Assembly: GCA_035318985.1 (NCBI GenBank)
Contig: DATHDP010000049.1
Coordinates: forward strand, 1-44,524
Source of the DNA: VBAS01 sp035318985
Lineage (GTDB): Bacteria > Bacteroidota > Bacteroidia > Chitinophagales > Chitinophagaceae
DNA: 44,524 bases
Direction: 5' to 3'
Both the position numbers and the translations under genes were made by a program. This document shows positions 15,940 to 22,928 of the stretch, one piece after another; position 1 is the first letter of the stretch; the number at the start of each line of letters is the position of its first letter. Under the pieces are notes generated by a model. It was not told where the DNA came from. It searched no databases and saw nothing but the letters and a program-made list of their open reading frames with translations.

Positions 15940-16488
15940 ATGAAAAATATCTTTTTGATCCCTGTATTATTATTTACTGCAGTTTCTTCCTTATTCGCTC
16001 AGAAAGCTCCTTTGTCTTCAGAGGAAATAATGAAAGAAGCTTTTACATCTGCAAAAAAGCAAAACAAAAAGGTACTGGTGATGTTTCATGCATCATGGTG
16101 TGGCTGGTGTCATAAAATGGATACTTCATTGAATGATGCTTCTGTAAAAAAATTATTTGATGACAATTTTGTTATTCGTCATCTCGTCGTTTTTGAATCG
16201 AAGGGGAAGGAGAATCTTGAAAATCCCGGGGCAATAGAAATGCTTGAAAGACATGAAGGCAAGGACCAGGGTATCCCATTCTGGTTAATTTTTGATAAGG
16301 ATGAAAAGTTTTTATTTGATTCCAGAATGCCTGCTTCAGTAAATGGCACAGTGAAACTTCAAAACACTGGTTGTCCTGCATCAAAAGAAGAAGTGGAATA
16401 TTTTATTGATGTATTAAAGAGGACAACAGAACTAAAAGAAGATCAGCTTGAAAAGATCAGGACAAGATTCCGAAGGAATGAAGGCTAA
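15940..16488 (+). CDS. Exported thioredoxin-like protein
   Basis: The 182-residue product has a signal peptide (residues 1-20, cleaved before QKAP). A thioredoxin fold follows, with the redox pair C54 and C57 in HASWCGWCHKM. The preceding KKVLVMF strand and the later PFWLIFDKDEKFLFDS strands fit the Thioredoxin_7/DUF255-like group. It probably acts as a periplasmic disulphide reductase or isomerase. The partner is unknown. It is transcribed divergently from pdxJ, and its stop directly abuts the stop of the minus-strand YdeI-like gene. Confidence 0.85.
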   Translation: MKNIFLIPVLLFTAVSSLFAQKAPLSSEEIMKEAFTSAKKQNKKVLVMFHASWCGWCHKMDTSLNDASVKKLFDDNFVIRHLVVFESKGKENLENPGAIEMLERHEGKDQGIPFWLIFDKDEKFLFDSRMPASVNGTVKLQNTGCPASKEEVEYFIDVLKRTTELKEDQLEKIRTRFRRNEG

Positions 16489-16995
16489 TTAAAGATCTTT
16501 CTTACTATTTCTCATCATTTCAGGATAACCCCATTTTTTGGAAAGAGCATTCACTGCCATTGCGATCCGTTTGATCTTTGTGGGTTCGGTTTTGGCTGAA
16601 TCGATCCATTTGCTAAAATAATTCCGATGTGAGCCGGTAAGTGTATCAAAATATTTTTTAGCCACCGGGTCATCGTTCAGGCAAGCAATAAAATCTTCAT
16701 TAAGCTTATATCCTTCGGGATCTAACTGCAATTTCACATTCAGCATTGCGCCTTTCTTTTTATGAATTCCTCTTCTCAGGTCAGCATTTAGTGTGAGAAT
16801 AAAGTTGCCTCCACCCATTGGGAGCAATGCAATTCCTTTGATTGGAAAACTATCAAGTTTTCCTTTTACACGGAATCCTTTTTTGTTTCCTGGTACTAAT
16901 TTCTCTGCTATATCTGAAGGGACTTCAATGTAAGTCCAGCCGGTCTTTTCACCTTGCTGATCAAATTGCTTTATTGTAGTTGTAAACTGAACCAT
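16489..16995 (-). CDS. YdeI/OmpD-associated family protein (DUF1905)
   Basis: With ATG at 16995 the product is 168 residues; a TTG three codons upstream overlaps the promoter box and is not favoured. The N-terminal half (to about 100) is a DUF1905-type beta barrel (TGWTYIEVP, GFRVKGKLD, LPMGGGNFILTLNADLRRG). The C-terminal part has the YdeI-like helical signature (FIACLNDDPVAKKYFDTLTGSHRNYFSKWIDSAKTEPTKIKRI, about 100-145). These proteins are cytoplasmic and poorly characterised. Some homologues are linked to resistance to membrane-active peptides. Function here is unknown. Confidence 0.82.
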   Translation of the reverse strand: MVQFTTTIKQFDQQGEKTGWTYIEVPSDIAEKLVPGNKKGFRVKGKLDSFPIKGIALLPMGGGNFILTLNADLRRGIHKKKGAMLNVKLQLDPEGYKLNEDFIACLNDDPVAKKYFDTLTGSHRNYFSKWIDSAKTEPTKIKRIAMAVNALSKKWGYPEMMRNSKKDL

Positions 16996-17001
16996 CTCCG
17001 G

Positions 17002-17009
17002 CAAAAATA
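17002..17009 (-). promoter_or_regulatory. -7 box (tatttttg) of the YdeI-like gene
   Basis: An exact TAnnTTTG match on the minus strand ends 6 nt before the ATG at 16995, predicting a leaderless or near-leaderless transcript. Confidence 0.45.
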
Positions 17010-17028
17010 ATATTTACCGGTTCAAGTG

Positions 17029-17301
17029 TTAAGAGGGATGGCTTATTTCATCTTCAATGGCATCGCTTAATTGAACCTCGTATTGGATGATCCATTTTGG
17101 AAGTAATGTTGAGCTAAGTTTCCACGTTCCACCCTCCTTAAACATGGTGAAAATGATCCGATTGCCGCGGTCATCCACAGTATCTACTGAGCATTTTTCT
17201 TCATTACCTGTCCCTGTTTTTCTAAAATTGAACTCTCTCAGGCGTCCTTCAGCTTTTATAAGCTTGGAGAACTGGATGTTTTTCACGAAATGTATAGGCA
17301 T
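17029..17301 (-). CDS. Conserved-looking 90-residue protein, unknown function
   Basis: The chosen ATG at 17301 gives 90 residues starting MPIHFVKNIQFSKLIKAEG; a frame open to 17331 adds ten unlikely residues. The sequence has alternating strands (LREFNFRKTG, EKCSVDTVDDRGNRIIFTMFKEG, WKLSSTLLPKWIIQYEVQL) and ends with an acidic helix. It looks like a small globular beta-rich cytoplasmic protein. I recall similar short proteins in Bacteroidota genomes but know no function. It lies upstream of the YdeI-like gene on the same strand (33 nt) and could be co-transcribed. Confidence 0.65.
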   Translation of the reverse strand: MPIHFVKNIQFSKLIKAEGRLREFNFRKTGTGNEEKCSVDTVDDRGNRIIFTMFKEGGTWKLSSTLLPKWIIQYEVQLSDAIEDEISHPS

Positions 17302-17415
17302 ATCTCTATTTGTTAGAACATTTATGAGCAAATTTTATGCTATACTTTGAAATTACAGAAACTGATTCAGTAAAAAAATATTAATGTTGAGAAACGCGAA
17401 TGTTCATGTGTATTC

Positions 17416-17517
17416 AGGAGGCTTTACAAAAGCTAATCGTATGTAAAACAATACTCCTTATAAAAAATGAAAACCCCGGGGCCCTCACATCGGATCGACG
17501 ATGAATTAAAAGCTCCG
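17416..17517 (-). terminator. Hairpin region after the ABM-domain gene
   Basis: Two structures lie here. At 17472-17517, cccggggc can pair with gctccggg (one mismatch on the minus strand) around a loop that holds a small catcg/cgatg stem. On the minus strand it is followed by a T-rich tail, so it may terminate the ABM gene. At 17416-17458, aggag/ctcct and tttaca/tgtaaa form a nested stem. Both are weaker than the clear terminators elsewhere. Confidence 0.4.
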
Positions 17518-17548
17518 GGATCGTTTGGCTCAAAGAGTTAAAAGTAAG

Positions 17549-17863
17549 TTAGTGATGTGCTAATTCAGGCAGTTTGGCAGCAAGTACGTCAATTCTTTCA
17601 ATTGTTGGCGGTTTAGAGAATAGATCAGAGGCTTTTTTCTTGAGAGCTTTGGCAACCTCGCCAGCCAAGTGAGCTTCTCTTCCTTTATTATCAGGAAACG
17701 TGTCAAAGATCGCATATGAAGTAGGGCCAAGTTTTAATGCATACCAGGTAATGGTTTCTGTTTCGTTGTTGACAATGGTGAGGCCATCTCTTAAAAAACT
17801 TTCCACTTCTGTTTCTTTGCCCTTTTTGGCTTCAAGCTGAACCCATAGTGCGACGTTTGTCAT
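17549..17863 (-). CDS. ABM-domain putative quinol monooxygenase
   Basis: With ATG at 17863 the product is 104 residues starting MTNVALWVQLEAKKGKE. It has the antibiotic-biosynthesis-monooxygenase ferredoxin fold: a first strand, the TEVESFLRDGL helix, TITWYALKLGPTSYAIFDTFPD in the middle, and the HLAGEVAKAL helix. The family oxidises quinols or similar phenols, or acts as a small dimeric stress protein, without a cofactor. An ideal Shine-Dalgarno sequence (aaggaggt) lies 4 nt before this ATG. That fixes the start and is unusual in this window. An upstream frame opening at 17917 is therefore rejected. This gene may have been acquired from an SD-using lineage. Confidence 0.82.
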   Translation of the reverse strand: MTNVALWVQLEAKKGKETEVESFLRDGLTIVNNETETITWYALKLGPTSYAIFDTFPDNKGREAHLAGEVAKALKKKASDLFSKPPTIERIDVLAAKLPELAHH

Positions 17864-17877
17864 GTGAACCTCCTTTT
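17864..17877 (-). promoter_or_regulatory. Strong Shine-Dalgarno site, decides ABM start
   Basis: On the minus strand the sequence aaaaaggaggttcac immediately precedes the ATG at 17863. It is a full anti-SD complement. Almost no other gene here has one, as expected for Bacteroidota, so it stands out. Confidence 0.75.
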
Positions 17878-18015
17878 TAAAAATAAGAAATCGGTAACTC
17901 TCGTAATTACTCAACAACTATTCCAAAGCAAACCATCGGCGATATTAGTTTTGCACAAAAGTTTTTAGGTATTGAGATGATATTTTATAATGACTTTGAT
18001 TTAACAAATATAAAA

Positions 18016-18032
18016 GCCTTGCATTGCAAGGC
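18016..18032 (-). terminator. Intrinsic terminator of the DUF4440-like gene
   Basis: A perfect 7-bp stem (gccttgc/gcaaggc) with loop att is followed on the minus strand by cttttatattt. It lies about 20 nt after the stop of the lipoprotein gene at 18052. A T-rich run on the other side may allow bidirectional use. Confidence 0.75.
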
Positions 18033-18051
18033 CTTTACTTTTTATTAGTAA

Positions 18052-18582
18052 TTATTTTTTTGTTGGTGCTGTCGGCATTGGCGGCATATCAGAATTAAAT
18101 ACATCACGATGTATCTTCCATTTTCCGTCTTCCATTTTCCACAGAACAATGTATTTCCCTTTATCTATTTCTTTTCCACTCTTATCTGTCATACTATACG
18201 AACCTACTTCGCTTACCATCTCTTCATTTCCCCAAACTTCATTTGATGTGAGCTTAAGACCTATTGGACCGGTTTGAGAAAACATTCCAGAGAATCCACT
18301 TTGAATATTAGCTCGTCCTGAAAAAGCAGGCATATTGGGCGCCATAAATTTTCCATCAGAAGTATAAAGAGCAGCAAGACCAACGGAATCTACTTTGCTT
18401 ATCAGGTTTCCAAATTCAGCATTGCTAGCATCGATAGCTGTTTTTGCAGCAGTAAGGTCAAAGGGTTTCATTTCTTTTTCTGTTACTGTATTGGTTCCAG
18501 ATTCGCTGGCTTTATCAGCACAAGAAATAAATAATACAGAGGGGATTGAAAAAATTACAAGAAAGGTGAGCAGTTGTTTCAT
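18052..18582 (-). CDS. SnoaL/DUF4440-like lipoprotein
   Basis: The 176-residue product has a lipoprotein signal with Cys21 (LFISCADK) as probable lipidation site, followed by a Ser/Thr/Glu-rich linker. An NTF2-like DUF4440 domain covers about 45-165. It has the helix KTAIDASNAEFGNLISKVDSVGLAALY, the YTSDGKFMAPNMPAFSGRANI turn, and late strands EVGSYSMTDKSGKEIDKGKYIVLWKMEDGKWKIHRDVFNSD. Such domains are small ligand-binding or steroid-isomerase-like folds, and most are uncharacterised. It probably sits in the periplasm or outer membrane. A -7-like box (tacctttc) is at 18616-18623 on the minus strand. Confidence 0.8.
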   Translation of the reverse strand: MKQLLTFLVIFSIPSVLFISCADKASESGTNTVTEKEMKPFDLTAAKTAIDASNAEFGNLISKVDSVGLAALYTSDGKFMAPNMPAFSGRANIQSGFSGMFSQTGPIGLKLTSNEVWGNEEMVSEVGSYSMTDKSGKEIDKGKYIVLWKMEDGKWKIHRDVFNSDMPPMPTAPTKK

Positions 18583-18706
18583 AAAATTTTTTTTAAGTGA
18601 AAGATTGTGATGATAGAAAGGTACAGTATTTCAAATGGTAGCAGTAAAAAAGGCTGAATAGCGAACGGAAGCATAAGTGTGCACCTTCGCTTCGCTCTGG
18701 ATAAAC

Positions 18707-18755
18707 TGCGACGTTGTTCTTGAATAATGAACAAAACCATGAATGGAACGTCGCA
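18707..18755. repeat. Inverted repeat with 9-bp arms
   Basis: The arms tgcgacgtt (18707-18715) and aacgtcgca (18747-18755) are perfect inverted copies around a 31-nt loop. The word resembles the gcgacgcaaca repeat at 4920 and 6336. The surrounding 268-base spacer (18583-18850) holds no gene I can support. Confidence 0.6.
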
Positions 18756-18796
18756 ACAGAAGATCCATAGTAGCAATACAGCTGAATACAATAAAA

Positions 18797-18819
18797 AAGC
18801 CCCGAACAATTCGGGGCTT
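18797..18819 (-). terminator. Intrinsic terminator of ahcY
   Basis: A perfect 10-bp stem (aagccccgaa/ttcggggctt, 3-nt loop) is followed on the minus strand by a T6 run. It lies about 30 nt after the ahcY stop. Confidence 0.9.
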
Positions 18820-18850
18820 CAATATCATCTATCAGCTTTCAGTTATCATC

Positions 18851-20176
18851 TTAATACCTGTAATGTTCCGGTTTGAACGGTCCAACCTTTGGTATACCAA
18901 GATAATCGGCCTGTTCTGTGCTAAGTTCATCCAACTCAACTCCAATCTTTGAAAGATGAAGTCTTGCTACTTTCTCATCCAAATGTTTTGGAAGAACGTA
19001 TACTTTGTTTTCATAACTCTTGTGGTTGGTCCAAAGTTCTATTTGCGCCAATGTTTGGTTAGAGAATGAATTACTCATTACAAAACTTGGGTGACCTGTA
19101 GCACAACCAAGATTTACCAGTCGGCCTTCAGCAAGAAGTATGATGTCTTTTCCATCAACAGTATAAACATCAACTTGTGGTTTGACAGTATCTTTTGTAT
19201 GACCAAAATTATTATTCAACCATGCTACGTCGATCTCGATATCGAAGTGACCAATGTTGCAAACGATCGCTTTATCCTTCATACTACGGAAATGCTTTTC
19301 AGTGATAAGATCGCGACAACCAGAAGCAGTAACCACTATATCAGCTTCTTTCACTGCGTCAGCCATTTTCTTTACTTCAAAACCATCCATTGCGGCTTGC
19401 AATGCACAGATAGGATCTATTTCAGTAACGATAACACGGCAACCTGCACCTTTCAATGAAGCAGCAGAACCTTTACCAACATCACCATAACCACCAACAA
19501 CCGCTACTTTACCTGCCATCATCACATCAGTTGCACGGCGGATAGCATCAACCAAACTTTCTTTACAACCGTATTTGTTATCAAACTTGCTTTTTGTAAC
19601 AGAATCATTCACGTTGATAGCAGGAACAGGTAATGTACCTTTCTGTACTCTTTCATAAAGACGATGAACACCCGTAGTTGTCTCTTCGCTGATTCCTTTC
19701 AGATGCTGGATCAACTCAGGATATTTATCTAAAACTATATTGGTAAGATCACCACCATCATCAAGGATCATATTCAAAGGACGATCAGCGCCGCCAAAGA
19801 AAAGGGTTTGCTCAATGCACCAATCAGCTTCTTCAAGTGTTTGGCCTTTCCATGCAAATACACCGATACCTGCAGCAGCAATAGCAGCAGCAGCATGATC
19901 CTGCGTTGAGAAAATATTGCATGAGCTCCATTTTACTTCAGCGCCTAATTCAATTAAAGTTTCGATCAGTACCGCGGTCTGAATGGTCATGTGAAGACAA
20001 CCAGCAATGCGAGCACCTTTGAGAGGTTGTTTTGCACCGTATTCTTTGCGGATTGCCATCAGGCCTGGCATTTCGGCTTCAGCAAGGCGAATTTCTTTTC
20101 TTCCCCATTCGGCAAGTGAAATGTCTTTCACTTTATTGGCCAGCTTAAAGTCGATGTTTGAAATTGTTGTTGACAT
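18851..20176 (-). CDS. ahcY: S-adenosylhomocysteine hydrolase
   Basis: AhcY reversibly splits S-adenosylhomocysteine to adenosine and homocysteine and so relieves product inhibition of methyltransferases. The 441-residue product is full length. It shows the substrate-binding HMTIQTAVLIETL at about 62-74, the SSCNIFSTQDHAAAA segment at 84-98, the NAD-binding GYGDVGKG at 229-236, and the universal C-terminus KPEHYRY. It is a cytoplasmic tetramer in known homologues. A promoter box lies over 100 nt upstream, giving a long structured leader, and there is a strong terminator at 18797. Divergent to it lies an Lrp/AsnC regulator that might control it; that link is only positional. Confidence 0.97.
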   Translation of the reverse strand: MSTTISNIDFKLANKVKDISLAEWGRKEIRLAEAEMPGLMAIRKEYGAKQPLKGARIAGCLHMTIQTAVLIETLIELGAEVKWSSCNIFSTQDHAAAAIAAAGIGVFAWKGQTLEEADWCIEQTLFFGGADRPLNMILDDGGDLTNIVLDKYPELIQHLKGISEETTTGVHRLYERVQKGTLPVPAINVNDSVTKSKFDNKYGCKESLVDAIRRATDVMMAGKVAVVGGYGDVGKGSAASLKGAGCRVIVTEIDPICALQAAMDGFEVKKMADAVKEADIVVTASGCRDLITEKHFRSMKDKAIVCNIGHFDIEIDVAWLNNNFGHTKDTVKPQVDVYTVDGKDIILLAEGRLVNLGCATGHPSFVMSNSFSNQTLAQIELWTNHKSYENKVYVLPKHLDEKVARLHLSKIGVELDELSTEQADYLGIPKVGPFKPEHYRY

Positions 20177-20284
20177 GGTTTTTAATTAAGAGTTATAAGT
20201 TAAAAAAAATTAATTTTTTCTTTGTGTCTTCATGTTTCTCATCAGGCTAATACAGGAGAACCAACCACACAAAGAATGAACTGA
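20177..20284 (-). ncRNA. Structured ahcY leader, candidate cis-regulatory RNA
   Basis: From the -7 box at 20288-20295, transcription would begin near 20284, giving a leader of about 108 nt. Its 5' half can fold into a stem with perfect 10-bp arms (20218-20227 with 20267-20276) holding a smaller ttctc/gagaa stem. The 3' part then has AAAATTAA followed by T8 (20202-20209) before the ATG. The stem followed by a T run could act as an attenuator. It does not match the S-box, SAM-II or SAH riboswitch cores as I know them. The structure is read by eye; the RNA role is inference. Confidence 0.4.
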
Positions 20285-20287
20285 AAT

Positions 20288-20295
20288 CAAAGGTA
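20288..20295 (-). promoter_or_regulatory. -7 box (tacctttg) of ahcY
   Basis: An exact TAnnTTTG match on the minus strand lies about 111 nt before the ahcY ATG. It predicts an unusually long leader for this window. Confidence 0.5.
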
Positions 20296-20385
20296 GAGAA
20301 ATAGGTAAAACGGCTGACTTCTTATAAAAATTTGGAATAAAATGCCTAAAAATTCGTTTCTTGTAGAATAAACGCCTTTTTTAGT

Positions 20386-20880
20386 ATGGCTAAAGCAATC
20401 AAAAAAGAGGAATCTACTACTCATGTTTCACTCGATGAAAAAGATGTTGCGATTCTGAAACTGTTACAGCTTAACGCAAGAATAACTGTAAAAGAAATTT
20501 CGGACAAGGTGAATTTAAGTACAACACCTGTTTATGAACGGATCAAGTGGATGGAAGAAACAGGAGTGATCAAGCAATATGCAACGCTTGTTGATCCGGC
20601 AAAACTTAATAAGCGTTTGATGGTGATCGTGTATGTTTCACTGATGCAGCACAATAAAACGGCTGGATCACGATTTGTGAAAGCGATCAGGGAGATGAGC
20701 GAAGTGCTGGAATGCTATAGTATTTCCGGGCAGTTTGATTTTATGCTAAAGATCGTGGTAGAGGATATGGATGCATATTATAATTTTCATGTGAATCGTT
20801 TGTCAGAAATGGAAAATATTGGGAATGTACAAAGTGTTTTTGTGATGGGTGCCGTAAAGGAGACGCATGTGATAATTTAG
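20386..20880 (+). CDS. Lrp/AsnC-family transcriptional regulator
   Basis: The 164-residue product has an N-terminal helix-turn-helix (about 16-70; LDEKDVAILKLLQLNARITVKEISDKVNLSTTPVYERIKWMEETGVIKQY) and a C-terminal AsnC ligand-binding alpha/beta domain (about 75-160). This is the classic feast/famine architecture, with DNA binding tuned by an amino acid or related effector and assembly into octamers. It is divergently placed from ahcY with 209 bases between the starts. The intergenic stem at 20218-20276 is too widely spaced for a standard Lrp palindrome but could hold an operator. The regulon cannot be read from sequence. Confidence 0.9.
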   Translation: MAKAIKKEESTTHVSLDEKDVAILKLLQLNARITVKEISDKVNLSTTPVYERIKWMEETGVIKQYATLVDPAKLNKRLMVIVYVSLMQHNKTAGSRFVKAIREMSEVLECYSISGQFDFMLKIVVEDMDAYYNFHVNRLSEMENIGNVQSVFVMGAVKETHVII

Positions 20881-21119
20881 GTTTTGGGTATTACAGCTGT
20901 TGAAAGTTAGGCTAAGGTCCTTCTCTTGGGTCAAATAGAAATTAACTTATTAAGTAATTTCACCAGGCAAGATCGTTTTTTGTGAGCCAGAAAATTATAA
21001 TTATACGCTGCAAATCTGTAATTTGCTTCGTCCTATTGAGGTAACTTAGAGATAATTAAACAAACGGCCAACGAATACAATTGACTTAACGTCTGTAACC
21101 CTATAATCCGGAATTAATC

Positions 21120-21590
21120 ATGAAAAAGAAAATTTTATTGCTTACAGGACTGATATTCATTATCGGTTCAGTTTTTGGACAAAAAAGTAAAGGCGAACTA
21201 AAGTTCGATAAAAAGCTTTTATGCCCTTTTGAAAATGGAATGGGACGTGAGCCAAAGGAGGCATTTACCTGGGATCCGCCGGATAAGAAAGTGATAATGA
21301 TAAGCAAAACCGACACGGCGATCCGTAGCTGTATTGATGCAAAAGTGTTGAGCATTAACCCTACCGAAGATGGCCGTTTTGAAATAGTGATTTATTATAA
21401 AGAGTGGTATTTCTGGTACTATGGCATTTCGAAAGCATTGGTAAATGTGAACCAGCAAATAAAAGCAGGGCAGGTGTTAGGACTTTATACTATTGGAAAA
21501 GAGATGGAATTCAGAATGTTTAAAGATGAAGAACCGATGGATTCAAGGGAATTTCTTGAGTGTAAACCTGCGGAAGAGAAAAAAGAATAA
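21120..21590 (+). CDS. Degenerate LytM (M23)-like exported protein, copy 1
   Basis: The 156-residue product has a signal peptide (KKKILLLTGLIFIIGSVFG, then QKSK). The rest resembles the LytM/M23 peptidase beta sandwich: DTAIRSCIDAKVLSI corresponds to the usual 'GTPVYAAADGTV' region, ALVNVNQQIKAGQVLGLYT to 'V.VGQ.VKAGQVIG', and the end PMDSREFLECK to 'PVDPLKYL'. All metal ligands are missing: the mature protein has no histidine at all, so it cannot be an active M23 enzyme. It may bind peptidoglycan or regulate another enzyme. A 145-residue paralog lies 331 nt downstream. The 239-base spacer before it (20881-21119) holds no other gene. Confidence 0.6.
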   Translation: MKKKILLLTGLIFIIGSVFGQKSKGELKFDKKLLCPFENGMGREPKEAFTWDPPDKKVIMISKTDTAIRSCIDAKVLSINPTEDGRFEIVIYYKEWYFWYYGISKALVNVNQQIKAGQVLGLYTIGKEMEFRMFKDEEPMDSREFLECKPAEEKKE

Positions 21591-21616
21591 AATATAACCC
21601 TTAAAAAATTAATAAC

Positions 21617-21916
21617 ATGCCAGCGTATGATACAGTGTCACAAGCTGTGAACGAATTAAAACAAAGAGGATATACTTTGGATTTTAATCTTAAAGGAAGT
21701 CGTCTTGAGTGCCAGGGACAAAATTTCAATCCTAAAGATTTTGAAATAACAGAATTTCATCGTTTCGAAGGTAACAGTGATCCGGGTGATGAAGCGGTAG
21801 TGTATGCAATAGAGTCCAAGTCTGGAATGAAAGGAGTATTGGTAAATGCCTTTGGCGTTTATTCAGAACCATTGAGTGATGAAATGATAAAGAAACTTAG
21901 CTTTCAAAAAAACTAA
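21617..21916 (+). CDS. 99-residue cytoplasmic protein, unknown function
   Basis: The product starts MPAYDTVSQAVNELKQRGYTLDF and reads as a small alpha/beta protein with one helix and several strands (RLECQGQNFNPKDFEITEFHRFEG; EAVVYAIESKSGMKGVLVNAFGVY). It has no signal peptide. Similar roughly 100-residue proteins in Bacteroidota have, as I recall, been annotated as 'phosphoribosylpyrophosphate synthetase', but no PRPP-synthase motif is visible and I do not support that name. It sits between the two LytM-like paralogs with short spacers (26 nt and 5 nt), so the three genes look like one operon. Confidence 0.7.
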   Translation: MPAYDTVSQAVNELKQRGYTLDFNLKGSRLECQGQNFNPKDFEITEFHRFEGNSDPGDEAVVYAIESKSGMKGVLVNAFGVYSEPLSDEMIKKLSFQKN

Positions 21917-21921
21917 TAAGT

Positions 21922-22359
21922 ATGGATTTAAAACGAACCACCTTTCTTTTATTATTTTCTTTTACAGTTTCATTTGTATTTGCCCAGGATAGCCTCCAAT
22001 TAACCTGCCCCCTTAAAAGTGGTGTACCCAAAGTGATAAGAGCCAGTGATAAGGATTATCAAAAATCATCTGAATATGGTGTGATGATCACAAGTAAAAC
22101 TGACACTTTAGTTCAGGCAGTTCACGATGGTGCAGTAATTATTGTGGCAAGAACAGAGGAAATGAGGTACGATCTCGTAATACAATTCAAAAATTATTTT
22201 TTCTGGTATGCAGGTATATTGATGCCAAAAGTGAGACAAGGTGTCAGGATAAAAGCGGGAGATATAATTGGAACCTACAAGCCGGGCGATCTGCTTGAGA
22301 TACTCATGTATCAGCAGGAAGAACCCGTCAACCCGAGAAAGTATTTGAAATGCAATTAG
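21922..22359 (+). CDS. Degenerate LytM (M23)-like exported protein, copy 2
   Basis: The 145-residue product has a signal peptide ending FVFAQ. The mature part parallels copy 1: a CPL start (CPF in copy 1), ITSKTDTLVQAVHDGAVI, FFWYAGILMPKVRQGVRIKAGDIIGTYKPGDLLEILMY and a closing PVNPRKYLKC. The DG turn and the KAGDIIG strand are classic LytM landmarks. The HxxxD and HxH zinc ligands are absent; only one histidine remains. It is most likely a binding or regulatory domain. It starts 5 nt after the 99-residue gene, which supports an operon. Confidence 0.65.
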   Translation: MDLKRTTFLLLFSFTVSFVFAQDSLQLTCPLKSGVPKVIRASDKDYQKSSEYGVMITSKTDTLVQAVHDGAVIIVARTEEMRYDLVIQFKNYFFWYAGILMPKVRQGVRIKAGDIIGTYKPGDLLEILMYQQEEPVNPRKYLKCN

Positions 22360-22436
22360 TGAATGGTGAGTTGTCATGGTGAATAGCATATTTCGTTTTT
22401 AAAGATTTTTCCAACTCACAACTCACGGTTCATCAC
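22360..22436. repeat. Imperfect inverted repeat of gtgagtt-type words
   Basis: The left part (tgaatggtgagttgt) is inverted with two mismatches in the right part (acaactcacggttca). The word gtgagt and its complement recur several times. It lies between converging genes and may act as a two-way terminator or be a degenerate tandem repeat. Confidence 0.45.
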
Positions 22437-22928
22437 TCACAGCTTTTTCTCCATCACATAATCATTCATAAAATAACCATTGCCAATATCAAGGTTTATA
22501 AAATCTATTTCGACGAATCCAAGTTTTTCATAAAAAGTTTTTGCATTATTATAGCGATTCACTTGTAGGTAAAGCGAATTTGCATTTTGTTTTTTTATTT
22601 CTTCAATAATATAATTGATCATATACTTGCCTGTTCCTTTTCCCTGCTGATTTTGGAGAACATAGAGCTTATTTAGTTTCCATCTCTGTGTTTCTTCTTC
22701 ACTATACGAAGCAAAGCCAAAGGGATTTCCATTTTCATAAATAATTATAAACTGGCAGACATCTTCGGTCATTTGTTTTTTTAATGAAGATTCGCTGTAC
22801 ATCATTTCCAGCATATAGTCTATTTGTTCCTGCGAAAGGATGGACGCATAAGTTTGCGGCCAAACACGAAACGTAAGCTCACGTATCAACGGTATATCCC
22901 CTATTTCTGCTTTTTTTATTTCAAACAT
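22437..22928 (-). CDS. GNAT-family N-acetyltransferase
   Basis: The 163-residue product is a single GNAT domain. It starts MFEIKKAEIGDIPLIRELTFRVWPQTY. A central antiparallel sheet is followed by the acetyl-CoA-binding loop NQQGKGTGKYMINYIIEEIKK at about 94-114 (Q-x-x-G-x-G type), and the typical late segment NRYNNAKTFYEKLGFVEID. Substrate is unknown; it may be an amino acid, peptide or antibiotic. Its start overlaps the end of the PrsW-like gene by 8 nt, so the two are probably co-translated. Confidence 0.88.
   Translation of the reverse strand: MFEIKKAEIGDIPLIRELTFRVWPQTYASILSQEQIDYMLEMMYSESSLKKQMTEDVCQFIIIYENGNPFGFASYSEEETQRWKLNKLYVLQNQQGKGTGKYMINYIIEEIKKQNANSLYLQVNRYNNAKTFYEKLGFVEIDFINLDIGNGYFMNDYVMEKKL

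Noticed and set aside
20177..20295. Known S-box, SAM-II or SAH riboswitch in the ahcY leader
   Set aside because: I could not match the conserved cores of these classes; only an unclassified stem is reported.
21617..21916. Name 'phosphoribosylpyrophosphate synthetase' for the 99-residue protein
   Set aside because: It lacks PRPP-synthase motifs and is far too short.
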